Of a DNA stretch of 29,999 nucleotides, positions 20,869 through 29,999 are shown piece after piece. Source of the stretch: Silene noctiflora (Eukaryota; Streptophyta; Magnoliopsida; Caryophyllales; Caryophyllaceae); assembly GCA_009801015.1 (NCBI GenBank), contig VHZZ01002738.1, forward strand, positions 40,461 to 70,459, in the 5' to 3' direction. The stretch's first letter is position 1; each line of letters opens with the position of its first letter. The notes beneath the pieces are model-generated. The model was not told the DNA's origin and did no database searches. It saw only the letters and a program-made list of their open reading frames with translations. The position numbers were made by a program, and so were the translations under genes.

Positions 20869-23800
20869 CTGCAGCATGGAAAGCAGACTAATCAGCATAC
20901 TCGCCTTAATGTTTATCCAAGTATTAGAAATGAGATCAATTGACGTGTCATGAAGACAACGTTGCTCATTTAACAAGGCTATATATCTCAGTCTGACGAA
21001 GGGAAGAAATGCCCCAAAATCAAAGAGTCATAGCCATTTCTCCTTGAAAAATACAAAGAGTAAAAAATTATATATGTCCACTAACATGCATCAGGGAACA
21101 ATGTGTGTATTGCTTATCTGAGACCCAAAATCAAAATACTTTTATATCCAAGTAGAAAGGATAATGAAAAAAAGCAGAGATAAATTTTACTTAAGAATAA
21201 ATAAAAAAAGTAGTTGAAGGGAGCTATGAGTTGCAGTCTGAACTTAAGAGTTCATAGAAATTTAATTCAGGCCAAAGAACAAAACTGTTTTGATAACAGG
21301 ATTTTATAAAGCACCATTCATCCACAGCAGCAATAATTCACTTGTTGCACAACACAGATTCATATTCAGAAAGAGAAAATAATCAACACACAATCAACCT
21401 TTAATTGTCTGTCGTATACAATGCGGCTTAAGGGACTAGCAGTGTGGCAGAGGCATGCACTTTCTATCATTGAATGGAGAAATCAAGAAACAAATATAAC
21501 AACGCAAGATATCTTTAAAAAAAACACAATGCTGATCATGGTTGATCAAATCTAATGGCTGATCTTTCCCAACCAATAACAATTTGTTCTAAAGCTACCC
21601 TAATAGCTAAATTTGAACTTTATGGAAACAAATCCCAAAGATGGGCTGGGATGGGATTATAGGAAAGTTAAGTTTGTCCATCTGGAAGAATAGACCAACT
21701 GAAAAACTGATCTATCGAGCTAGGAAGGAAAGTAGAGAACAAAATTAATGAGCATTATGATTTTATGGCTATCTTCTGGGTTCTTTGGTTGAAGAAGATC
21801 TCTCCCACTGGAACAGGCTAATAGGGTCATCTATACACCTCTTTATGTGCTAAGTAGCAACACTTTCAGGGAATCCACATAACCCCAGTTACAAAAAAGA
21901 CGACATATTGAAATCTTGTTTTGGCCGTACATCAAATTCAACCATCAGGAAGAAGCATTATGAGAAAAAGAATAGTCAAAAAGAATTCCGGCAAACGGTC
22001 ACCTACTTCAAACAAGGAAAACAAAGGGAAAACAGCATAACATCTGGTAGATGGTCCAATTTATACAAATAAGAAATAAACAACCACCAATTAAAACATC
22101 ATAGTTAGGTTTCAAAACACTGCAGCCACAAACTCACAATATGCCCTGAGAAAACCATAATTTTGGGGACCAAACCAGATGTTAAAGAAGGGACAAAATT
22201 ACAAACCAACACATACTCCAGATCCTGCCACAAATGGCGCAAAAAATCAATACCAGGAAACACGAATTATAATATCTAGGAGAGATATCAAGGAAGAGAA
22301 TATTATTAATTTCCCCTTTGATCTAACCAAACACGGAGTACGGAGTAATCAATAAGCCACAAAATTGAACCAAAGTAAATCCTAATCATGACTTGAAGAG
22401 GTTAACGGCGCAATCTGAGAAGCATAAAAACTTGTCTATGCTTACATGCGCGTCACCCCCCTGGCATCTTTTAATCTACACATTGAATATTAAATATCAA
22501 AGTAAAAACCATGAGAAGCATTAAAAAAAGATCTGCAATCTAAACAGAAGTTATCTCATGTGTTTTAACACCAGTCTGACTCTGAAAATCACTCATAAAC
22601 ACCGCCGATCTCAGGTATGACAGGCCTAACAATGGAAAAGATAATAAAAAAACTTACAGAAACCATAAACAATGCACATAAAATAAAAGTAAGTCAAGGA
22701 TGAAGATAAGATCATCCCGTGTGCAGAAGATTAGGTTTTATGCCTATGCTTACGGGTCAAATTGTGACAAACAGGCCAACAGCTTTACTACCTATGGTAG
22801 GTGGTCAGGTTGTGATACAACTATATTGCCACTATATTGCCATAATCCAAAATGATTTGGGTCGAATAACATAAATCATCGTTTGAAACATTTGAGGTCA
22901 CGGAAGAAATATAAAAAAAACATGATAAATAGTCTATATAAACAAAGTCAAAAAAAAGTGAAGGACTTCTTTTTTTAAGAGGTTACAAAAATCAATTTAA
23001 TAGTCATAATAAAAAAAAATGATAAATAAATGAAATATGACGTCTATAGAAAAAATAAATCAACTCGAAAAAAAAGTTTTCAAATATTGAGAATGACAAT
23101 AGAAGATTAAAGTGAAATATTTGGAAAATTTAAAAAATAAACAGAATAACATTAAAATAAAAATAAAATTTTTACTCTCCTCTTCTTAGTGTTCTACCCA
23201 CTTTCCTTAAAGGGAATTTTCATTGTGTTCATCCATTCAAAAACTTAAATTTATTTGGCAAGAAAAGGGACGAAGAAAAATTACAAGAGTGTCCCTGTGA
23301 TTGTGTTTTAGTGTTAAATATGGTTGTTATTTTTTTCTAAAGAATTATGCCAGAACAATATGGAAAGAACTCTAAGAAGGTAAGGGAGTAACAAATAAAA
23401 ATAAATAAGAATCGGACCATACATGGTAAAGTTGTTATGCTAACTATCAATGTTGCTAGTTAGTCTACAACAATGACAAGAGACATAATAACCTAAATAA
23501 TTATTCATGTCATGACGATGAATAACTAAATAAATAAATATTTATACCCAACACGGTTAGTAGTTACTAGTTAGTGGTCTTGTGCTTTTAGTTGATAATT
23601 TTGCGCCGGAGAAGCTATGCTGGAAATTATCATGGAAGGTATCAGGAATGCATTTGCAGGGGAAAAAAAACGTTGTAGGGGAAAGAGCATAAGAGTATGT
23701 ACAATGGAGGCTTTCCAATGTGCTCTTTAAGAGCTCTCCAAGGTGGTCCTCATTATTGGAGAGCAAAACGTAATGCTCTCTGCCCAGAATGCGTTACTTC

Positions 23801-24923
23801 TCCTTGCTCTCCATGTGGCCACTACGAAAATAAATTGGAGAGTAACTTACCATAAGCTCTCCCCCAAGAACAATGGAGAACTTGCTCACCATCAAAGGAA
23901 GTGGGAGAGTGAAAGGGAACATGTTTTGTTATTTTTTTAGATTAATTATAGGAAATGTGGGACCAAAGTATAAGATGAAAAGCATATAAGAGAGCTTTGC
24001 TATTGTAGGTGTAAAATTTGTTTTTGCTCTCCAAGGAGAGGAAGTGTAAATGAAGAGCAAAACAAGTGTTCAACAATGCCATTGTACATGCTCTAATTTA
24101 TCTTAGGGTACATTTGATGAAACTGCCATAAGAGCTATTCACATAACCAAGTAAGCCAATGTCATTTGATTTTGCCAGATTCATGGTAATTGGCCCAATG
24201 CATATAGAACTCTATTATAAAGAGGCAATTGACCCATCTTTTTCTATACTCATGCGGTAGAGCCGTAGGGCAGCCTTCGAGCAGACGAGCACCATGAAAC
24301 TGATGGAGTAACTAGTCTAAAACTATAGGACTACAAATAAACTGAGTCACTTGGCCCATCTTATTTGATACTCATCTTAACTCTTAACTAATAGTTTTCA
24401 CCACTATGACCTTATTGGTTCCTTTTTTATTACCGTGGGCATTAAAATCCCCCGTAAAGTGGCAATACAAGGTTAGTACACACTTCAAAACCATGAGCTA
24501 TCATCTACAAGACGCCACACTATTACTAGAATTTTTACCTTACCAGTTGCGCCAATCTATACAATTATACCAAAACATATCACTACCACAACCTAACAAG
24601 GCAAATTCCTACAGTTATCATGTGGTCTACCGAAAGTTAAAAGCGTATCTTGTGAGGATGCTTACTTAAGATCAGAAGACACATTCTATAAGAGCATATC
24701 ACGTAACTAATGCAGCATATTCATGAGACTTCAGCAAAATCAATACTACCACCAATCCAACACCAAGTCAGAGAGTACATAAACTAGAGAAAAAAAATAA
24801 CAATCACAACAGCACAACAAAAAACCCAACTTTCCCACGTAATTCGCAAAAGAACAATGAAAACAATTCAAAAACCAAACACAATAACACAAAGTAAACA
24901 GTCATTTACGTTAAAGATTTCAC
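20869..24923 (-). other. 4-kb first intron of the HUB1-like gene
   Basis: Lies between exon 1 (donor AAG/GTGAAA at 24923) and exon 2 (acceptor CTGCAG at 20869). It holds a Tourist-like MITE (23693-24093) and very AT-rich DNA at 22900-23180. The plus-strand frame at 24406-24669 has no recognisable domain. No other gene was seen. Confidence 0.7.
23693..24093. mobile_element. Tourist-like (PIF/Harbinger) MITE
   Basis: 401 bp with 15-bp terminal inverted repeats GAGTATGTACAATGG and CCATTGTACATGCTC (one mismatch), flanked by TAA on both sides (23690-23692 and 24094-24096), the usual TWA target duplication. The interior is rich in GAGAGC/GCTCTCC. The open frame at 23743-23940 is a translation of it, not a gene. 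Confidence 0.85.
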
Positions 24924-25040
24924 CTTTTTTCCTTCAGAAAGAAGACAGAAGTGCTGCATTTTCGCCATAGCAACAGCTGCTGTAGACGACATAGAGCTCA
25001 ATTGTTGCCGCTTTGGATCCGTCTCCCCCATCCTCGCCAT
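24924..25040 (-). pseudogene. HUB1: HUB1-like exon 1, copy A (attached to the gene)
   Basis: 39 codons from ATG at 25040 to AAG/GTGAAA, encoding MARMGETDPKRQQLSS to HFCLLSEGKK, and joining in phase to exon 2. The Arabidopsis protein begins MASTGEPDRKRRHFSS, so positions 3, 4, 7 and 9 differ here although copy B keeps three of those four. It is the true first exon of the 15-kb locus. Confidence 0.8.
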
Positions 25041-25118
25041 TCATAAACCCTCACACCTCCGCCCAAAACCTCAATTTCTTTGCCAGAGGTTCTCAAATCA
25101 TTGCACAAAAACACAATA

Positions 25119-25208
25119 CTCCGTCCCTTCCATTTGATTTGATACGCTTGATTAAATATACCTCACATACATTCCATAAACGTATAGAATCAAAGGGAAC
25201 GGAGGGAG
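25119..25208. mobile_element. short Stowaway-like MITE, copy A
   Basis: 90 bp between TA dinucleotides. The left end is CTCCGTCCCTTCCATTTGAT and the right end, as reverse complement, CTCCCTCCGTTCCCTTTGAT. It is shared with copy B, so it inserted before the duplication. Confidence 0.8.
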
Positions 25209-25571
25209 TAAAAAATATCATGAATTGTTACACAAACCCTAATTTGTCCCGTCTTCCACATAAAATGCGAAACCCTAATCTTAAAAGGGTTGAATTCAAA
25301 GGGGTGAAGGGAAATTCAATGTAATTTCAATTTGAATTAAAATTCAGCATTGGTGAATAATTAATTATCAGTGATTAAGAATGATAACTCTAAATTTCCC
25401 CAATTTCTGAGTGATTTTGGTGAACAACAATATGAGGTAAATATTTGACCGTTGAGAATCAGATAAAAGTACGGAGTAGAATATACTCCTCCTATGATTC
25501 TATGGTTCGTTTCCTTATTTGGGACGTTCGTTTCCCTCAAGGTGTGTATCGTCCAAGGGGTCTTAGTTAAC

Positions 25572-25677
25572 CTCGGCTCAAATCCGAATTAAATATGACC
25601 CATCTTAAGCTTAAGACAAGTAAACTCGGCTCAACCTCGAACTAAATTTGACCCGTCTTAAGCTTAAGACAGATATA
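25572..25677. repeat. 53-bp tandem repeat with TCTTAAGCTTAAGA palindromes
   Basis: Two units begin CTCGGCTCAA at 25572 and 25625. Each contains a perfect 14-bp palindrome TCTTAAGCTTAAGA (25603-25616, 25656-25669). Confidence 0.8.
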
Positions 25678-25682
25678 CGGTA

Positions 25683-25770
25683 GAGGTGACAATCGGGTCA
25701 GTCAAGTTGGGTTTGGGTCGTGTCGGGTCGGGTCATATCGGGTCATTTCGGGTGAAATGATGTACGGGTC
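25683..25770. repeat. GGGTC-rich dispersed repeat
   Basis: GTGACAATCGGGTCAGTCAA leads into repeated GGGTC/TCGGGTC words, like the tract at 6016-6545 and the reverse-oriented one at 28318-28412. Confidence 0.6.
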
Positions 25771-26643
25771 GACAAACGGTATCGGTTTATTTCATGTTCT
25801 ACTAAAGTTAACATCCAAGAAGTTTTAGAACATACTCCGTACAAGACAACTCCTCTTTGAAAATACACGTCTCTTGGTAAATAAGCTTTCCGAGCAAGCA
25901 ACATTATGATTTATGAAATAAAAAAAGGGTCATTTTAACGTCATGAAATTATTTGCATTAATAATTAGACAACCAAATCTGTTTGTCAGGTCTATTAATA
26001 ATCAATAATCCTCTATATTTCAAGTCTTCAACAAAAATAAAATGTATACTACAAATATTCCAAAAAAAAAATATATCAATTATACTCAATAGTTAAGAAT
26101 CAGGTTACCCATTTTTTTTTTTTTGTTCCGGTACGACTATTGACTACCCATTTATTGTAGAAGTGTTAGTGTTATTAAATGATGTACCGTTTTACAAGAG
26201 ATCTACTCAATGTAAATAGGAGATTTTAAGTGTCGTAGGAAATTGAGTCTCCCGTGTACAATAAATTAACCCTTCTGCTGCTATTTTCTTTGTAATTAAC
26301 TACTCCTTATTTACTTAACTTGCAGAAATTCATCTAAAAAGCAATTTTGATCGACTCAAACTCTCCGTATATGAACTTATGGTTATGGACTGCATTTTTG
26401 TAGATGTATTTTAATGTTGCAGAATCATTATTAACATTATCTTTCTTTATCAAAATTAATCTTTAGCAGAATAGTCCTACTCGTATTAACCATGCATTAG
26501 TAATTTAAATATCAAAAAAACTACGTTGATCAAGCATCAAGTTTAGCTAATCTTCTATAAAAAATTGATGAACAGAAGACTATTAGAACACCAACTCTTG
26601 TGATTAACATAAAACTTCATCTCAAACACTCCCTTACGATTAC

Positions 26644-26651
26644 TATATAAA
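26644..26651 (+). promoter_or_regulatory. TATA box of the secreted ECA1-like gene
   Basis: TATATAAA lies 111 bases before the start codon. The surrounding promoter and leader are conserved in copy B (TATA at 29743-29750), supporting function at least at the time of duplication. Confidence 0.75.
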
Positions 26652-26761
26652 CGCCTCTAATCCATCATTCATGTACTCATCCCAAAACCTCAGCAATCAA
26701 CTCTGAACGAGTTCACCATAATCAATCCACAACCTCAAAAACCCGAAAGACTCGAAAAAAG

Positions 26762-27175
26762 ATGAAGACCATGATGGTAGTCCTGGCTATTTTAGCCATG
26801 TCATCAATTGCTTTTGCACAACAGCAACAAGCTGATGCACAAAAACAGACTGATTTATATGACCAACAACAATGGTTCTTCCGACACCCTTATTACATGC
26901 CACACTACCCTTTCATGCATCCTCACTTTCCACACCCACATTTCCCGTCTCTACCACCAATGTCCGCCCCTCACTTTCCCTTCCAACACCCATCTAACCC
27001 GCCTCCCGCCCATGACAACTTGAGTCCATGTGCAGATGATATCCGTTCGTACTTCTCGACTCACAAGTTCTCCATGAGTTCCGGTTGTTGCTCAGCTCTT
27101 AAGAACGTCAAGGCCCCTCTTGTCCAAAGGCTTGTTACCCAATACTGCTCTGGCACTTCAGCTCCAAGTTCTTAA
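26762..27175 (+). CDS. small secreted prolamin-like (ECA1 gametogenesis-related) protein
   Basis: 137 residues in a single exon. An N-terminal signal peptide (1-19, MKTMMVVLAILAMSSIAFA) predicts secretion. Then comes a Gln-rich stretch (20-38), a His/Pro/Phe-rich spacer (42-82, several HFP and HPHF units) and a C-terminal Cys domain with C90, C109-C110 and C129. The spacing C-x18-CC-x18-C and the sequence SSGCCSALKNVKAPL fit the plant prolamin-like family (PF05617), which includes the egg-cell-secreted EC1 and ECA1-related proteins. Most members have six cysteines; only four are seen here, so it is a reduced or divergent member. It has a TATA box at 26644 and AATAAA at 27241. It is divergent from the HUB1-like gene, 1.7 kb away. 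The function is unknown; a cell-surface or reproductive role is inference from the family. The His-rich part could bind metal ions. Confidence 0.85.
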   Translation: MKTMMVVLAILAMSSIAFAQQQQADAQKQTDLYDQQQWFFRHPYYMPHYPFMHPHFPHPHFPSLPPMSAPHFPFQHPSNPPPAHDNLSPCADDIRSYFSTHKFSMSSGCCSALKNVKAPLVQRLVTQYCSGTSAPSS

Positions 27176-27240
27176 GTATCGATTTAAAATTTTAATGTTT
27201 ATTTATTTAAATTAGCAGTTTATATGATAGGATAGATTTG

Positions 27241-27246
27241 AATAAA
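27241..27246 (+). terminator. polyadenylation signal candidate
   Basis: AATAAA, 65 bases after the stop codon of the secreted-protein gene, in T/A-rich DNA. A second AATAAA lies near 27315. Confidence 0.5.
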
Positions 27247-27568
27247 TCAAAGGAAAAGTTACTAGTCATATTTTTGTTAAATCTCTAATTATATCTAATT
27301 TATCTATGATGAATAATAAAGGGTGTTTTATCCCAAATTTTCTTATCGATCCCTATGTTTAAGGAACCATCGAAATTTCGACATAACTAGCATATTCATA
27401 ATGAATTCGGCAAAATCAACACTACCAGCAATCCACGCCGAGTCAGTGAGTACATAAACTAGAGATTAACAATCACTATCACAACAGCACATCAAAAAAT
27501 CTATACTTGCCCGCGTAAATAAACACAATAACACAAAGTAAAAGCAGTCATTAAAGCAAAGATTTCAC

Positions 27569-27685
27569 CTTTTTGTCTTCAGAAAGAAGACAGAAATGCT
27601 GCATTTTCGCCATAGAAATAACAGCTGTAGACGATTTAGAGCTCAATTGTTGCTGCTTTCGATCCGCCTCCCCCGTGCTCGCCAT
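27569..27685 (-). pseudogene. HUB1: orphan HUB1-like exon 1, copy B
   Basis: 39 codons, ATG at 27685, donor AAG/GTGAAA at 27568, the same length as copy A. The protein MASTGEADRKQQQLSS to LLSEDKK keeps the Arabidopsis-like MASTGE.DRK start better than copy A. No other HUB1 exon follows before the secreted-protein gene, so it cannot encode a ligase by itself. Its promoter is duplicated too, so a short or chimeric transcript is possible. Confidence 0.85.
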
Positions 27686-27787
27686 TCATAAACCCTAACA
27701 CCTCTACCCAAAATCTCAATTTCTTCAGCAACAAAATTAAATACCTAATATTGCCAGAGGTTCTCAAATGATTGCACAAAAACGATA

Positions 27788-27878
27788 CTCCGTCCATTCC
27801 ATTTGATTCGATACGTTTGACAAAAATACACCTCACATATATTCCATAAACGTATAAAATCAAAGGGAATGGAGGGAG
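27788..27878. mobile_element. short Stowaway-like MITE, copy B
   Basis: Same element as 25119-25208, with CTCCGTCCATTCCATTTGAT and GGAATGGAGGGAG ends between TA dinucleotides. Confidence 0.8.
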
Positions 27879-28083
27879 TAACAAATATGATGAATTGCTA
27901 CACATAAACCCTAATTTGGACCCCTATTACGCATAAAATGCGAAACCCTAATTTCATACAGGATGAATTGAAAGGGGTGAAGTGTAATTCAGGTTTGAAT
28001 TATGATTCTGTAGTGGTGAACAATTATTATCAGTGATTAAGAATGATACTCTAAATTTCCCCAATTTCTGGTGTTGACAGTAA

Positions 28084-28111
28084 GATTAAAGATTAAAGAT
28101 TAAAGATTAAA
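28084..28111. repeat. GATTAAA x4 microsatellite
   Basis: Four perfect 7-bp units, absent at the matching place in copy A (about 25411), so it arose after the duplication or was lost there. Confidence 0.9.
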
Positions 28112-28166
28112 GAATGGGAGTGATTTTGGTGAAGAACAAGAGGAGAATATTTGACTGTTGTACTGT

Positions 28167-28221
28167 ACCCGATTCGAATGGTCGACTTGTACCCGATTCG
28201 AATGGTCGACTTGTACCCGAT
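28167..28221. repeat. 24-bp tandem repeat
   Basis: Two perfect units (28167-28190, 28191-28214) beginning ACCCGATTCGAATGGTCGAC, plus a partial third. The reading frames over it translate as a PDSNGRLV repeat but are short and unsupported. Confidence 0.85.
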
Positions 28222-28317
28222 CCAACGCTCGAATTAACCCGAAATTTAGTGGTTGTCCGAATTGATCCGTTTAATATAGGTCTACACACAAAAAAAATCC
28301 ATTTTCTCTAAATAATT

Positions 28318-28412
28318 TTATACAACAAACCCGAATTGACCCAAACCCAAATTGACCCAACCCGGCTCCAATTCTATTAAACCCGAAAATGATAGGAGTC
28401 AGGACCCGACCC
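28318..28412. repeat. ACCCG/GACCC-rich dispersed repeat
   Basis: AACCCGAATTGACCCAAACCC and related words, ending GACCCGACCCGACAG. It is the reverse orientation of the tract at 25683-25770, so it is probably an independent insertion rather than part of the duplication. Confidence 0.6.
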
Positions 28413-29211
28413 GACAGGTAGTTTCGTTTGCCAAGTCTATGTGTAATTGTGTATTGTCAAAGGGAGGGCTTTATCGTCCAAATAGTCTTACTACTCTACT
28501 CGAATCCAGACGAAATCGAATGATATTCACTAAAAAAAACCTAGCTCAATCAAGAGAAATTCTCATATCACTAATTGTTCTATAAAACCATTCTTATCAT
28601 AAGACGTGCCCAATTTAACTAATAAGCCCAAACTTCAATAATTTCTCACACATTTCTCCCAACCCCTCCAAGTCTTTCTTCTCCCTCCTGAGTCCTGCTG
28701 CGTCATTCTCTAGTCAAGCCAACCACTGTCTTTAGCCATTGAACCCAAAGACATTCATCTACATCCCGACCTGACTATCAGGTCCCACCACTGAACGACG
28801 ACCTTCATCCATCCCTAAATTACAACAGAACTCTGCACGTCGTTTCATACAAAAATCCATCTAAAGATATGAGTGTTTAACTTAAAATACGAAGTTATCA
28901 ATCTAAATTAATAAAAATAGTAATGAAACTACAGACCTTACTTGCTTACTAATAAACCAAGTTACACTAAGTTATAAGCTTAATTTATGAAGTTTTCAAG
29001 TTAAAATTGCTAGTTACAAAGTTGAAATTTTCCATTATTGTTTAAACGAAAGTATACAAATTTAATTTTTATCAAAACTTATGAATTTTCAAAGTAAAGT
29101 TGTAAGTTTTGAAGCTAAAATATTTAATTATGAAACTAAATAAAGCCTATGTTTAACATAATGCATAATTTTAAACTTAAAAGCTTAAAGTTCTCAATTT
29201 AACAACATAAA
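28413..29211. other. intergenic DNA specific to copy B
   Basis: AT-rich with many imperfect AAGTT/AACTT words at 28860-29200, and no recognisable gene. A short similarity (TATCGTCCAA near 28472 and 25547) hints that part of it derives from the same ancestral spacer. Confidence 0.45.
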
Positions 29212-29742
29212 TTTTCTAGTTTTATAGGAAACTGAGTCTCTTGTGTACAATAATTTAGCAATTATGCTGCTATTATCTTTGTAATTAACTAGTCTGTATT
29301 ACTTGGTTTGCAAAAACCCATCTAAAAAGCAATTGGGTTCGTCTCAAACTCAAGTCGTATTCTATATTTCTATGGACTTATGGTTAATTATGAAGTGCAT
29401 TTCTTTAGATGTATTATCTTAATCTTGCATAATCATCATTAACATTATCTCTCTAGCTTGATCAAAATTTATCTTATATAACAACATAATAATATTACTA
29501 TAGCCAATCATCAACGAAAACAAATGTAAAGTTTATCCTTGGTGAAAAAACCATGCATTAGTATAACTTCTTCTTCTTATTATTAAATTAAAATATTGAA
29601 AGAAGTACGTTAATCAAGATCAAAGTTTATCCAATGTTCTTAACAAATTAATGATTACAGTAGAAGACTATTAAAAACCCAACTCTTGTGATTAATTAAC
29701 ATAAAACTTAATCTCAAACACTCCATTCTGATTACGGAGTAC

Positions 29743-29750
29743 TATATAAA
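29743..29750 (+). promoter_or_regulatory. TATA box of the duplicated secreted-protein promoter
   Basis: TATATAAA followed by a leader nearly identical to copy A (CAGCAATCAACTC..GAGTTCACCATAATCAATC). The conserved leader ends at about 29826 and no ORF like 26762-27175 follows within the window. Confidence 0.65.
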
Positions 29751-29843
29751 CCCCTTTAACCCTTCATCTATGAACTCATCCCAAAGCCTCAGCAATCAAC
29801 TCCCACCGAGTTCACCATAATCAATCGAAAACTGGATTGTAAT

Positions 29844-29880
29844 TCGTAGTCGACGTTTTAGTAATCGTAGTCGGCGTTTT
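29844..29880. repeat. 21-bp spaced direct repeat at the copy B breakpoint
   Basis: TCGTAGTCGACGTTTT (29844-29859) and TCGTAGTCGGCGTTTT (29865-29880) follow immediately after similarity with copy A stops. They may belong to an inserted element whose other end lies beyond the window. Confidence 0.7.
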
Positions 29881-29999
29881 CATTCTGAATTACGATATTA
29901 CCCTTCCCTCTCACAAACTCAACTCAAACTCTCTCAACAAAATCCCCAAATATTCAACTGCATACACCACCAACCACCACGTTGGACACCCCTCCACCA

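Larger units (their letters stand above)
9780..25040 (-). pseudogene. HUB1: HUB1-like (BRE1-type) RING E3 ubiquitin ligase, decayed in the 5' third
   Basis: HUB1 acts in the nucleus with HUB2 to monoubiquitinate histone H2B, controlling transcription elongation, seed dormancy and flowering in Arabidopsis. Here the gene runs right to left. Exon 1 is 24924-25040. Exon 2 (20713-20868) has a 1-base insertion, a later 1-base deletion, a CAG-to-TAG-type stop and a stop where W-E is expected. Exon-like remains lie near 20455-20540 and 20030-20095. Exon 5 (19424 to about 19615) is frameshifted at 19523-19545. From 19362 to 9780 thirteen exons are open, bounded by GT-AG and in phase. The product is mostly coiled coil with a C-terminal C3HC4 RING. 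The tail KCPSCAASFGPNDVKPINI is closer to HUB1 (FGPNDIKPIYI) than to HUB2. I call it a pseudogene; an N-terminally shortened protein from an internal start remains possible. Confidence 0.85.
25451..26217. other. intergenic DNA specific to copy A
   Basis: Separates the HUB1-like exon 1 from the block-2 promoter. It holds a 53-bp tandem repeat and a GGGTC-rich tract; no gene recognised. Confidence 0.5.
24712..26735. repeat. tandem duplication, copy A
   Basis: Matches copy B (27388-29826) in two blocks. Block 1 (about 24712-25450 with 27388-28157) covers the end of HUB1 intron 1, exon 1, a Stowaway MITE and upstream DNA. Block 2 (about 26218-26735 with 29212-29826) covers the promoter and 5'UTR of the secreted-protein gene. 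The DNA between the blocks differs by insertions. Confidence 0.85.
27388..29826. repeat. tandem duplication, copy B
   Basis: Downstream copy of 24712-26735. Similarity begins near GCATATTCAT at 27388, covers HUB1 exon 1 and its upstream DNA, is lost over about 28157-29211, resumes through the promoter and 5'UTR, and stops at TAATCAATC (about 29826), just short of where the start codon would be. Confidence 0.85.

Noticed and set aside
22900..23180. Matrix-attachment or origin-like AT-rich region
   Set aside because: AT richness alone is not evidence; no diagnostic motif cluster was seen.
9780..25040. Functional full-length HUB1 gene
   Set aside because: Exon 2 has stops and frameshifts, the expected Ser-rich region after exon 2 was not found, and exon 5 is frameshifted. 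Only the 3' exons are intact.
26808..27023. Alternative frame inside the secreted-protein gene
   Set aside because: A shadow of the Pro/His-rich coding sequence, with His/Thr bias and no signal.
28167..28221. CRISPR-like array
   Set aside because: Only two perfect 24-bp units without spacers, in plant DNA; a simple tandem repeat.

Overview
This window looks like nuclear DNA from a flowering plant, most likely a eudicot. It is AT-rich, its genes are split by GT-AG introns, and it carries plant-type repeats: a LINE with zf-RVT and RNase H domains, Stowaway-, Tourist- and Mutator-like MITEs, and a Helitron-like end. No bacterial gene organisation is visible. The species cannot be fixed from the sequence alone.

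Left part (1-5,300). A 269-codon open frame (1407-2216, +) encodes an unrecognised protein with two similar alpha/beta segments. It probably has an upstream exon joined through an intron at 1032-1416. Two 126-bp direct repeats follow, each with a perfect 10-bp inverted repeat. On the minus strand (3579-4052) lies an XS-domain protein of the SGS3/IDN2/FDM type, broken by one in-frame TGA. A Helitron-like 3' end closes at 5271.

Repeat zone (5,400-9,780). It holds short tandem repeats, a CGGGTT/GGGTC-rich tract and a 5'-truncated, decayed LINE (7247-9258) with a poly(A) tail and a 15-bp target-site duplication. Inside the LINE a 152-bp tandem duplication carries the only undetermined bases (N) I noticed in the window.

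Central part (9,780-25,040, minus strand). One 15-kb gene is a homologue of HUB1, the BRE1-like RING E3 ligase that monoubiquitinates histone H2B. I traced about 18 exon positions. The 3' thirteen (19362 down to 9780) are open and in phase for about 564 codons and end in a complete C3HC4 RING. The 5' part is broken: exon 2 has an insertion, a compensating deletion and stops, the next regions are barely recognisable, and exon 5 is frameshifted. It is best called a 5'-decayed pseudogene, although a shortened RING protein is not excluded. Its introns host several MITEs.

Right part (24,712-29,999). A tandem duplication copied the HUB1 first exon, the intergenic region and the promoter of a divergent small secreted-protein gene (26762-27175, +, ECA1/prolamin-like with a His/Pro-rich spacer). 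Copy A has the complete secreted-protein gene. Copy B has an orphan HUB1 exon 1, with a protein sequence closer to the Arabidopsis N-terminus as recalled, and a conserved promoter and 5'UTR that stop matching about 29827, before any coding sequence.
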